64,000 nucleotides of DNA, from NCBI RefSeq assembly GCF_015679265.1, contig NZ_CP064942.1:3018001-3082000 (forward strand), read 5' to 3'. This document shows positions 26,909 to 34,878 of the stretch, piece after piece (positions within the stretch are counted from its first letter, which is position 1; every line of letters starts with the position of its first letter). Under the pieces are notes generated by a model. The model made no database searches and was not told the DNA's origin. It saw only the letters and a list, made by a program, of their open reading frames with translations. The position numbers and the translations under genes were made by a program. Source of the DNA: Pontivivens ytuae. GTDB lineage: Bacteria; Pseudomonadota; Alphaproteobacteria; Rhodobacterales; Rhodobacteraceae.

Positions 26909-27690
26909 GGCCGGATCGCCAGCGGATCGGCGAGGAGCTGCGCCATCGCGTCCGCCCAGGTGGTGATGATGAGCGGCCCGCCGACGAGCAGCAAAAGGAG
27001 CGCGCCGCCGGTGATCGCCGGTGCGCCGACGAACGCGACCATGAGCTGCGGCATCGCGCGGTTGATGGCGCCGAGCGCGATGTTGTAGGCGAGTGCTGCA
27101 AGCACGAAGGGGGCGGCGAGCGTCAGGCCAAGCGCGAAGGTCTCCGCCACCCGCGCGGTGCCCCAGGTCGCAACGTCGGCCGCGGCGGGCAGGCGGCCGG
27201 GCGGGATCAGGTCATAGCTGAGCACCATGGCCTCGGCCGCGCGCAAGTGCAGCCCTAGCGTCAACGCGAGCGTGATGCCTGCCAGTGTCAACAGGGCCCC
27301 CAAGGCAGGGAGCGGATCAGGCATCGCGCCGGGCCCCATGATCTGCGCAATGGAGGTCGCCTGCGCCGCGATCGCTCCGGCGAATTGCAGCGCCATCACC
27401 AGCAGCCGGATCGAGAGGCCGAGCACGAGGCCCGCCACGATCTCGATCCCGATGGCGGTGGCGAGGCTCGCGAGGTCCCGGGGCAGGGTGCCGACATCGA
27501 CGAGGGGCGCCACGATAGCGGCGAAGGAGAGGCCCACGCCCAGCTTGATCCGCGCCGGGATCATCTGTGAGCCGAAGCCCGGCAGCAGTGCGGCGGTGGC
27601 CGAGACGCGGGCGAAGACCAGCATGAAGGTGAGGATCGCGCTCTCGGCGAGCGGTGCGGCCTCCGCGAGGGCGGCGATCAGCTCGCTCAC
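26905..27690 (-). CDS. fliR: Flagellar export gate protein FliR
   Basis: A 261-residue inner-membrane protein with about six transmembrane segments, part of the FliPQR gate that FlhB and FlhA surround. Family stretches are FARVSATAALLPGFGSQMIP near the N-terminus and the AFVGAPAITGGALLLLLVGG C-terminal helix. Its start overlaps the flhA stop, its stop overlaps the flhB start. Confidence 0.93.
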   Translation of the reverse strand: MSELIAALAEAAPLAESAILTFMLVFARVSATAALLPGFGSQMIPARIKLGVGLSFAAIVAPLVDVGTLPRDLASLATAIGIEIVAGLVLGLSIRLLVMALQFAGAIAAQATSIAQIMGPGAMPDPLPALGALLTLAGITLALTLGLHLRAAEAMVLSYDLIPPGRLPAAADVATWGTARVAETFALGLTLAAPFVLAALAYNIALGAINRAMPQLMVAFVGAPAITGGALLLLLVGGPLIITTWADAMAQLLADPLAIRP

Positions 27691-29774
27691 GCGGTGCCGA
27701 CCAGCGCGGGGCGCACACCACGGTCGATCTCGTCATAGGAGAGGACTGGATTGCGGATGCCCTTCGCCGCGAGCACCGTGCTGACGAAGCGTCGCCGCCG
27801 TGTCGCGGTGACGATGGCAGGATAGCGCCCGGTCTCCGACGCCTTGTTGATCTGGGTCGCGACGGTCGAGGCGAGGCGGTTGAAGTCCTCGGGCGGCAGC
27901 GCGATGTCGGGCAGCGCGCCCTCGCCCTCGATCTGGTGGGTGCGGAACGTCTCCTCCCACGCCGGTTCGAGCTGGATGAAGGGCAGGGTGCCGTCGGCCT
28001 CGCGCAGCTCCGCGGTGAGCTGAAAGCCGAGGCGGTGGCGCACATGCTCGACCAGCATCTCCGTCGGGGTAGCCTGGGCGCCCGCCTCGCTGAGCGCCTC
28101 GAGGATCAGCGGCAGGTTGCGGATCGAGACGCGCTCTTCGAGCAGCAGGCGCAGGACGGTCTGGAGTACTTCCAGCGGCACGCGATCCGGCACGTATTCG
28201 TCGAGCATCCGGCGGTTCGCCTCGGCCCGGCTCGCGTCGGAGGGCGCGGTGAAGGCGTCGAGCACCTTGCGCAGTGCCCGCCGAGTGAAGAGGCGGCCGA
28301 AATGGGTCTTCACCATCTCCAGGAGGTGGGTCGCGATGACCTCCGCCGGCGTGATGGTGGTCTGACCGGCGCGGCTCGCCTCCTCCTGCTGATCGCGGGG
28401 GATCCAGCGGGCGGGCGCGCCGTAGACGGGTTCGGAGACGTCGCGGCCCGGTGGCAGTGCGGCGCGTTCGTCGCCGAGCAGCATGAGGAGGTGCCCGGGC
28501 TCGACCTGGCTGCGCGCGACCTCCACGCCCTGGATCAGGATGGCGTAGTGGCCGGCATCGAGGCCCGGATCGTCGGTCAGCCGGATCTCCGGGATGACGA
28601 GGCCATAGAGCTCCGCGATGTGGTTGCGCATGTTGACGATCCGCGCGTCGAGCCCGTCGGCGGCGTCCATGGCGACGGGCACGAGGTCGGGTGCCACCTT
28701 CACATGGATCTCGTCGAGGTCGAGCACGTCACCAAGGTTGCGCTCCTTCGGCGTGGCGGCGGGCTGTTTCGCCTCGGCCGCCTTGCGCGCCTCCTCCGCC
28801 TTTCGGTGCTGATGGGCGTAGAACGCGGCCCCGGCGAGGAGGGCCGCGCCCAGCAGGAACGGCAGGATGGGCAGGCCGGGCACCAGCGCGAACATCAGCA
28901 TCAGGGCGGCCACCGTGCCGAGCGCCACCGGGTAGTCGCCGAGCTGCGCGAGGATCGCCTTGTCCGCCGAGCCCGCCTGACCGCCCTTCGACAGCAGAAG
29001 GGCCGTCGCGATGGAGATGATGACGGCCGGGATCTGGCTGACGAGTCCGTCGCCCACTGTCAGGATCGCATAGGTTTCAATGGCTTGGCCTGCAGGCATC
29101 CCGTGTACGAACAGCCCGATGGAAAAGCCCATCACCAGGTTCAGAAGCGTGATGAGCAGACCCGCGATCGCGTCGCCCTTCACGAATTTCGAGGCGCCAT
29201 CGAGGGAGCCGAAGAACGTCGTCTCCTCCTGCTCGATTCGCCGCCGCTCCTTGGCTTCGGCATGGCTCAGCGCGCCTGCGGCCATGTCGCTGTCGATGGC
29301 GAGCTGCTTGCCCGGCATCCCGTCGAGGGCGAAGCGGGCGCCGACCTCTGCCATCCGGCCCGCGCCCTTCGTGATCACGATGAAATTCACGATCATCAGA
29401 ACGCCGAAGACGACGAGGCCGAGAAAGACCGAGCCGCCCATGATGAACATGGCGAAGCCCTCGATCACGCCGCCGGCAGCACCTGTGCCCGTATGCCCCT
29501 CCCCAATGATCAGCTTGGTGGAGGAGACGTTGAGCGAGAGGCGGAGCATCAGGCTCGCCAGCAGGATCGTCGGGAAGGCCGAGAAATCGAGCGGGCGGTT
29601 GATGAAGAGCGTGTTGGTGAAGATCAGGATCGCGAGGCCGAAGGACGCGGCGAGGCCCATGTCGAGCACCACCGGCGGCATCGGCAGGATCATCATCACG
29701 ATGACGGCCATCAGCGCGACGGTCAGCAGCACCGTCGGTTGATAGAGCTGGCGGATGTCGAGCTGTGCGAACAT
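27687..29774 (-). CDS. flhA: Flagellar export protein FlhA
   Basis: A 695-residue export gate protein: eight transmembrane helices in the first about 310 residues, including the FHIPEP-like loop (here LRLSLNVSSTKLIIGEGHTG and the following region), then a linker and a large cytoplasmic docking domain ending VLSYDEIDRGVRPALVGTA. FlhA forms the nonameric ring that receives chaperone-substrate complexes. Overlaps fliR by four bases; one base separates it from the transglycosylase gene before it. Confidence 0.97.
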   Translation of the reverse strand: MFAQLDIRQLYQPTVLLTVALMAVIVMMILPMPPVVLDMGLAASFGLAILIFTNTLFINRPLDFSAFPTILLASLMLRLSLNVSSTKLIIGEGHTGTGAAGGVIEGFAMFIMGGSVFLGLVVFGVLMIVNFIVITKGAGRMAEVGARFALDGMPGKQLAIDSDMAAGALSHAEAKERRRIEQEETTFFGSLDGASKFVKGDAIAGLLITLLNLVMGFSIGLFVHGMPAGQAIETYAILTVGDGLVSQIPAVIISIATALLLSKGGQAGSADKAILAQLGDYPVALGTVAALMLMFALVPGLPILPFLLGAALLAGAAFYAHQHRKAEEARKAAEAKQPAATPKERNLGDVLDLDEIHVKVAPDLVPVAMDAADGLDARIVNMRNHIAELYGLVIPEIRLTDDPGLDAGHYAILIQGVEVARSQVEPGHLLMLLGDERAALPPGRDVSEPVYGAPARWIPRDQQEEASRAGQTTITPAEVIATHLLEMVKTHFGRLFTRRALRKVLDAFTAPSDASRAEANRRMLDEYVPDRVPLEVLQTVLRLLLEERVSIRNLPLILEALSEAGAQATPTEMLVEHVRHRLGFQLTAELREADGTLPFIQLEPAWEETFRTHQIEGEGALPDIALPPEDFNRLASTVATQINKASETGRYPAIVTATRRRRFVSTVLAAKGIRNPVLSYDEIDRGVRPALVGTA

Positions 29775-29775
29775 C

Positions 29776-30393
29776 TCAGCGCCCCAGGAGCGGGCCGCGG
29801 GCGGCGATTAGCAGAGGCCCGTTTGCGGCGCGCAGGAGGGACGCAGTGCGCTGTGGTCCGGGCGGCGCCGGGGGCGCGTCTGAGAGCCCGCCGCGGATGT
29901 CGTCGAAGCGGGTCGCATAGCGTTCCGCATGGACGGGGGTGCCGGAGTGATAGCGGCCCGCGGCCTCGGTCCAGTTGCCGAAGCGTTCGTAGTGCTGGCG
30001 CAGGTAGCGCGCGGCGTAGTCGGCATTGGCTTGCGGCTCGAACATCTGGTCGAGGGACGCGAAGGCCTCGCCATGCCAGCGCCAGTTGAGCTGGAAGCAG
30101 CCGACATCGTAGCTGCGCGCGCCACGATTGTGGTGGCGTCGGGCGAATGCGACAGCCTCGGCCCGCGTGTCGAACCAGTGGCCGGCCCCTTCCATGTTCA
30201 CGGTCCAGGGCCAGGGCTGCAGCGCACCGTCCACCGGGCGGCCCGTCTCCGTCCGCGTGATGGCTCGCATGACGTCGAGCGGGACGTCATGCGCCCGCGC
30301 CGCGGTGGCCGCAGCATGATCGCAGAGCGCAGCATCGGCCCAGAGCGGGCGCGCGGCCAGAAAGGCCAGGGTCAGAAACAGGCGCAGGGCCAT
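29776..30393 (-). CDS. Lytic transglycosylase (SLT domain), flagellum-associated
   Basis: A 205-residue exported muramidase: signal peptide ending LWADA, catalytic glutamate in ITRTETGRP (E49), and the SLT core RSYDVGCFQLNWRWHG and ADYAARYLRQHYERFG. It probably opens the peptidoglycan for the rod, as flagellar SltF does in Rhodobacter; the FlgJ homologue at 15678 lacks such a domain. It is upstream of flhA on the same strand, with a one-base gap. A hairpin covers its ribosome site (see 30403-30429). Confidence 0.9.
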   Translation of the reverse strand: MALRLFLTLAFLAARPLWADAALCDHAAATAARAHDVPLDVMRAITRTETGRPVDGALQPWPWTVNMEGAGHWFDTRAEAVAFARRHHNRGARSYDVGCFQLNWRWHGEAFASLDQMFEPQANADYAARYLRQHYERFGNWTEAAGRYHSGTPVHAERYATRFDDIRGGLSDAPPAPPGPQRTASLLRAANGPLLIAARGPLLGR

Positions 30394-30402
30394 CGGCGGA
30401 TT

Positions 30403-30429
30403 CTCCTGCCGTCGGGGTTACGGCAGGAG
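30403..30429 (-). promoter_or_regulatory. SD-sequestering hairpin upstream of transglycosylase gene
   Basis: A perfect 9-bp inverted repeat, CTCCTGCCG / CGGCAGGAG with a 9-base loop. On the minus strand the downstream arm contains the AGGAG ribosome site of the transglycosylase, about 9 bases before its ATG. Folding would hide that site, suggesting translational control. No U-tract, so it is not an obvious terminator for the upstream operon. Confidence 0.55.
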
Positions 30430-30476
30430 TAGCGCAGCGGAGGTTAGCGAACCGTTTCCGAAACCTTGCCGGAAGG

Positions 30477-31376
30477 TTAACCGGTGAGATGCGCGCGGAT
30501 GCGCTCCGCGATCAGGGCGGAGACGCGGACATTACTCTCCTCCGTCACGCCCGCGATATGCGGCGTCAGGATCAGGTTGGGCACGTCCGCGAGCACGCTG
30601 CCGCCGGCCAGAGGCTCATCCTCGAACACATCGAGGGCGGCTCCGGCGAGGCGGCCGGTGCGCAGCGCCGTGGCCAGCGCCTCCTCATCCACGACGCCCC
30701 CGCGGGCCGCGTTCACCAGCACCGCGCCCTTGCGCACCTGCGCCAACGCCTCCTCATCGATCAGGTGGCGCGTATCGGAGGTGAGCGGCACGTGCAGCGA
30801 GATCACGTCCGCCCGGCCCAGCAGCCCGTAGAGATCCGTCAGCTCGACATCGGCCTCCTGCGCGTAGGGATCGTGGGCGATGACCCGCATCCCTAGCGCT
30901 GTCGCTCGTGCCGCGGTCTTCCGCGCAATGGAGCCGTAGCCGATCAGGCCGAGGGTGCGTCCGCCGACCTCCCGCCCGATCAGGGCCTGCCGGGGCCATG
31001 TCCCGGCAGCGACCTCAGCGGTCGAGTGATAGGCGCCGCGCAGCAGCATCATCGCCGTTGCGATAACGTATTCCGCGACGGAGGCGTCGTTGGCCCCGGT
31101 GGCCGGATAGACGTGGATGCCCCGCGCCTCACAGCCATCGACGTCGATATTGTCGAGGCCGACGCCTAGCCTCCCGACGCAGCGGATGCCGCTTGCCAAG
31201 AGCTCGCCGCGCACCTGCGTCCGGTTGCGCACGATCAGTGCACGCGCGCCCGGCAGCATGGCGGCAAGCTCGTCGGGCCGGTCCACGAGGCCTGGATCGT
31301 AGAGCACGTCGAACTCGCGGGAGAGATCGTTGACCGCCGCCTCGTCCATGAACTCGGTGATGACGATATCGGGCAT
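30477..31376 (-). CDS. D-2-hydroxyacid dehydrogenase, resembles (S)-sulfolactate dehydrogenase
   Basis: A 299-residue NAD-dependent dehydrogenase of the phosphoglycerate/D-lactate type. Rossmann motif GLIGYGSIARKTA, catalytic Arg in VNAARGGVVDE, Glu in LDVFEDEP and His in LTPHIAG. The N-terminus (EFMDEAAV.., YDPGLVDRP.., IVRNRTQV) resembles, from memory, SlcC-type (S)-sulfolactate dehydrogenases, which oxidise sulfolactate to sulfopyruvate. It is the last gene of a six-gene operon with a sulfofructose-kinase-like protein, which supports but does not prove that reading. A general 2-hydroxyacid or sugar-acid substrate is the alternative. Confidence 0.82.
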   Translation of the reverse strand: MPDIVITEFMDEAAVNDLSREFDVLYDPGLVDRPDELAAMLPGARALIVRNRTQVRGELLASGIRCVGRLGVGLDNIDVDGCEARGIHVYPATGANDASVAEYVIATAMMLLRGAYHSTAEVAAGTWPRQALIGREVGGRTLGLIGYGSIARKTAARATALGMRVIAHDPYAQEADVELTDLYGLLGRADVISLHVPLTSDTRHLIDEEALAQVRKGAVLVNAARGGVVDEEALATALRTGRLAGAALDVFEDEPLAGGSVLADVPNLILTPHIAGVTEESNVRVSALIAERIRAHLTG

Positions 31377-32485
31377 CAGGCCGCGCCCTCCATGGCCATG
31401 CGGGGCAGGGTGACGGGCAGGCCAGTGCGCACCGATTCCTCTGCCGCGGCCCCCACGGCAACTGCGAGCAAACCGTCGCGCACGCCGACCTCCGGCGCGC
31501 CCTGCTCCCGGATCATCCGCGCGAACTTCTCATGCTGAAAGAAGGTGGAGCCGTGGTGATCGCCCGCCGCAAGCACCCGCTTTTCCACGTGGATATCGTG
31601 CACCTCCTCCTGCTTCGTCCCGCGGTTGGAGATGACGAGGCGGGAGGCGCGTTCCACCCCGCCCGGGGCGAACCGCGCAGGGCCTGGTACCATTGCGTCG
31701 ATGCGCGCCTTCTCCCCGGTGGCGGAGATCACCTCCTGCCAATAGGAGCCCTCGGCGAACATGCAGAGGTCCAGCATCGCGCGGGAATTGTTGGCAAATT
31801 CCACGATGACGTAGGCGTGGTCGAGGATGTCCGGCACCCGTCCCGCGATCTTCTCATCCGCGTGGGCGACGCCCCCGGCGCCCGAGGCAAAGACCCGCAC
31901 CGGGTCGGATTTCAAAATCAGCCGCATCAGGTCGAAGAAGTGGCAGCACTTTTCTACCAGCGTGCCGCCGGTCTGCGCGTTGAAGCGGTTCCAGTGGTTC
32001 ACCTTGTCGAGGAACGGGAAGCGGTGCTCGCGGATCGAGAGCATCCTGAGCGAGCCCGCGCGGCCGCCCTCGACCTCCTCGATCAGGCGGGCGACGGGGG
32101 GCATGTAGCGGTACTCCATCGCGACCCAGACCGGGGCCTTGCGGATGGCGGCGCGTCCCGCGATCTCCTCGCATTCATGGGTGGAGATGCCGAGCGGCTT
32201 TTCGCAGAGGATCGGGATGTCGGTCGCCAGCGCATCCAGCATGATCGGGTGGTGCAGGTGGTTGGGCGCGGCGATCACCAGCGCATCCAGCCCGCCCGCC
32301 GCCAGCATCTCCTGATGAGTGAAGTAGGTCCGGGCCTCGCCGCCCGCCTGCTTCTTCGCCGAATAGAGCATGTCGCGGTCGGGATCTGACAGCGCTACGA
32401 CCTGCGCATCGTCCAGGAGCTCGATATTGCGGATGTGTTCGTGGCCCATCATGCCGGTGCCGATGATGCCGTAGCGCAGGGTCAT
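31376..32485 (-). CDS. Gfo/Idh/MocA-family NAD(P)-dependent protein
   Basis: A 369-residue protein: N-terminal Rossmann fold with YGIIGTGMMGHEH, the catalytic CEKPLG motif (Lys near residue 96) and a C-terminal alpha/beta sheet domain with HWNRFNAQTGGTLVEKCCHF. Family members oxidise sugars or, in some glycoside hydrolase families, cleave glycosides by NAD-dependent redox chemistry; NAD-dependent sulfoquinovosidases (GH188) belong to this fold. Given the neighbours it could be a sugar dehydrogenase or such a glycosidase. It shares one base with the dehydrogenase after it and starts three bases after the isomerase gene ends. Confidence 0.85.
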   Translation of the reverse strand: MTLRYGIIGTGMMGHEHIRNIELLDDAQVVALSDPDRDMLYSAKKQAGGEARTYFTHQEMLAAGGLDALVIAAPNHLHHPIMLDALATDIPILCEKPLGISTHECEEIAGRAAIRKAPVWVAMEYRYMPPVARLIEEVEGGRAGSLRMLSIREHRFPFLDKVNHWNRFNAQTGGTLVEKCCHFFDLMRLILKSDPVRVFASGAGGVAHADEKIAGRVPDILDHAYVIVEFANNSRAMLDLCMFAEGSYWQEVISATGEKARIDAMVPGPARFAPGGVERASRLVISNRGTKQEEVHDIHVEKRVLAAGDHHGSTFFQHEKFARMIREQGAPEVGVRDGLLAVAVGAAAEESVRTGLPVTLPRMAMEGAA

Positions 32486-32488
32486 GGC

Positions 32489-33853
32489 TCAGATCTCCAG
32501 AACGGGCAGGCCGAGCGCACCTGCCATCTCGATAAGTGCGGCGCGGTGATCGCCATAGGCGAGCGCCATGTGGTGTTCGAGGCCGCTGTCGATGACGTTC
32601 GCAAGCGTCTCGTCTGCGGGCCTGTCGAAGCGGACGACGCCCGAGGTGCCGGTGAAGGCCATGGGCCGGTCGAGCACCTCGCCACCGCTCAGGATCAGCT
32701 TGGTCTCACCATGGGCCTGGGAGAGGCGGACGAAGGTGACGCGGCCGGGCTTCAGCGCGAACTCGTAGAGCAGCGGCATCTTGCGGTTGGTGTGAATGGT
32801 CGCGGTGGGGTGGGCCGCGGCCATCGAGGCCGGGGCCTGCCCGCAATGCCAGACGACGCCGGTGTTGTCCGCGCTGTCCATGTCCACGAGATCGACCAGG
32901 AAGACGGGCGCGTCCGCGGCCTCCTGCAACATCATCTGCGTGACGGCGCCGTAGACGTCGGCCTCGCAGGCGCAGGGCACGCGCGCCTCGCCGAGCATCG
33001 AGACCGGGCCGCAGACCGCACCGCCATATTCGGTGAAGGTCTCGGGCCAACAGCGGATGGCGAAGGCGTCGAACTTACGGTCGGTCCGGAGCTGGTCGAG
33101 GGCGAGTTTCAGCCGCAGCGAGCGGTCGAGCTCGGTCTGATCGACCTCAGCTAGGCCGTCGAGCCGGGCGTCGGCCTCGGCGCGCAGAGCTGTGGCGGCG
33201 GTGTCATCGACGGCGCGGGCGGTGTCGAAAAGGGTGTCGAGTTCCAGCGCCTCCACCTCGACGCCGGTCAGGCCGCGCAGGGCCTCGGCATCGTAGGCGC
33301 AGGTGTCGAACCCGTCGGGATGAGCGCCGATCCGGCCGATGCGGCGGCCTTTCAGGGCCTCGGCGGTGGGGGATGCGGTCGCCGGTACCGGCTGCGCCTT
33401 AAGCCGCCCGCTCGCCCGTTGCCCGGCGAGCAGATCGTCGAGCCCCGCACCATCCGGTTCCGCGTAGAGCCACCCGAAAGCGCGGTCGTTCAGGCCGAGC
33501 GCGTGGCTTGCGAGGTTCAGCCCGCAGAAGGCGTTGAGCCTGAGTCGGCCGCCCAGCCGCGGCTCCGGCACGGCCCAGATCGACAGCGGCACGTCGGCGA
33601 AGCGGTTCGCAGCGGCCACGGTCATCGAGGCGTCGGTGAAGGTGACCTGCAGGATCAGGAACTGGTCGATGCTCGCTGCCGCCAGATCATCCAGCGCCGC
33701 CATCGTCGCTTCCGCATCGAAGAGCAGGGCGCGCGGGCCGACCACCTCGTGCCCGGTCGCGTCCAGCGCCGCGAGCATGCCCACCAGCTTCTCCTCCGCG
33801 AAGGGCACGTCGAAGGTGGGGCGGCCCAGGGGCAATATGCCGATGCGGGCCAT
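32489..33853 (-). CDS. L-fucose/L-arabinose isomerase-family protein
   Basis: A 454-residue protein of the fucose isomerase fold, which interconverts aldoses and ketoses with a divalent metal. The metal and active-site region FAIRCWPETFTEYGGAVCGP and VPCACEADVYGAVTQ are visible, and HTNRKMPLLYEFALKPGRVT follows. True L-fucose isomerases are longer (about 590), so it belongs to the shorter, poorly characterised group. The ATG at 33853 overlaps the aldolase stop; the frame upstream has no similarity. In context it would make the ketose for the PfkB kinase, standing in for the YihS isomerase of E. coli sulfoglycolysis (inference). Confidence 0.85.
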   Translation of the reverse strand: MARIGILPLGRPTFDVPFAEEKLVGMLAALDATGHEVVGPRALLFDAEATMAALDDLAAASIDQFLILQVTFTDASMTVAAANRFADVPLSIWAVPEPRLGGRLRLNAFCGLNLASHALGLNDRAFGWLYAEPDGAGLDDLLAGQRASGRLKAQPVPATASPTAEALKGRRIGRIGAHPDGFDTCAYDAEALRGLTGVEVEALELDTLFDTARAVDDTAATALRAEADARLDGLAEVDQTELDRSLRLKLALDQLRTDRKFDAFAIRCWPETFTEYGGAVCGPVSMLGEARVPCACEADVYGAVTQMMLQEAADAPVFLVDLVDMDSADNTGVVWHCGQAPASMAAAHPTATIHTNRKMPLLYEFALKPGRVTFVRLSQAHGETKLILSGGEVLDRPMAFTGTSGVVRFDRPADETLANVIDSGLEHHMALAYGDHRAALIEMAGALGLPVLEI

Positions 33854-34878
33854 CAGATGTCCTCGTAGCCGTGCCGGAAGCTGGCATCGGCGGGCAAAAA
33901 CCCGGTCTCGCCGCCGAAACACGGGTGGTCGTGCCACGGCATCGCCTCGGCGCTGGTCAACTCGTTGAGCCCGCGCATGTAGGCGACCGCGTCGCCCTCC
34001 AGATCGGCGCGCATCCGGTCCCAGTCCGGGTAGTGCCCGAAGGCCTCCAGCCAGATCGCGCGGCCCGCGAGATACCCAGACGCCCCGGCGCGATAGGCGT
34101 GGGCGAGCACGTTGCGGAAGGCGGCCTTGCCCGCGCCCGCACTCAGCATGACCCAGGGGCGACCGGCGAGGCGGCCCATCTCGTCGAAAAGCTTTTGAAT
34201 CTCGCCGTCATGCTCCGGCACGTCGGAGGCATTCACCGGGCTTTCCAGCTTGAAGACGTCGACGCCGTAATCGGGCTTCGCGAACTCCTCGACCGATTCC
34301 AGGACGTGGTCCGCCTTCTTTCCCTGTTGCTCGACATAGTCGGTGGTCTGGTGCGCGTCGCCCGCCAGCGGGTAAACCAGCAATTCAAAAAGATAGGGGA
34401 TGTCGTACCTCGCGCAGGCCTCGCCGATGCGCTTGGTGAAATCCTTCTGCGCCTGTAGCACGTCGGGGGAGGCATCGGGCCGGTACCAGGCGAGCACCTT
34501 GACTGCGTCGCCGCCCATCCGCCGGATCTTGCCCACGGACCAGTCGTCGATTTCGGAGGACAGGCGACCGCCCGGCGTCTCTTGAAACAGGCTGTCCTCC
34601 AGCGTCACGATCAGGCCCTTCGCGGGGTCATAGGCGTCCAGCCCCATCGGGATCGCGTAATGTGGATCGAGCAGCATGGCGGAGCTCTCGCCCTGAAGGG
34701 TCTCGATCAGCAGCGTCTTGAACTTCGCGACCTCCTCCCACGGGGCCTCATCCACGCTGTGATGCTTGGCGATCGGGCCCTTGATCGGCGGGCGCTGGTC
34801 CACGGCGGTCATGCGGAAGCGGCCCGACGCGTCGGCCATCCGGCGCATCCCCCAAAGCTTACCGGGCGTCAATTGCAT
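33853..34878 (-). CDS. Class I aldolase, tagatose-bisphosphate (LacD) / sulfofructose-phosphate (YihT) type
   Basis: A 341-residue TIM-barrel aldolase. The Schiff-base lysine is probably K210 in DVFKLESPVN, with AVDQRP (25-30) at the N-terminus and SGYLAGRAIW (R273) near the end; the same elements occur in LacD and YihT. Such enzymes split a ketose 1-phosphate into DHAP and an aldehyde. An AGGAGA site precedes the ATG at 34878, which lies 20 bases inside the kinase gene. Beside a YihV-like kinase, 6-deoxy-6-sulfofructose 1-phosphate is a likely substrate; tagatose 1,6-bisphosphate is the alternative. Confidence 0.88.
   Translation of the reverse strand: MQLTPGKLWGMRRMADASGRFRMTAVDQRPPIKGPIAKHHSVDEAPWEEVAKFKTLLIETLQGESSAMLLDPHYAIPMGLDAYDPAKGLIVTLEDSLFQETPGGRLSSEIDDWSVGKIRRMGGDAVKVLAWYRPDASPDVLQAQKDFTKRIGEACARYDIPYLFELLVYPLAGDAHQTTDYVEQQGKKADHVLESVEEFAKPDYGVDVFKLESPVNASDVPEHDGEIQKLFDEMGRLAGRPWVMLSAGAGKAAFRNVLAHAYRAGASGYLAGRAIWLEAFGHYPDWDRMRADLEGDAVAYMRGLNELTSAEAMPWHDHPCFGGETGFLPADASFRHGYEDI

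Noticed and set aside
27654..30089. 811-residue open frame opposite flhA
   Set aside because: Antisense to well-conserved flhA and the transglycosylase gene; composition (His/Arg/Asp/Glu-rich) is typical of reverse-strand frames.
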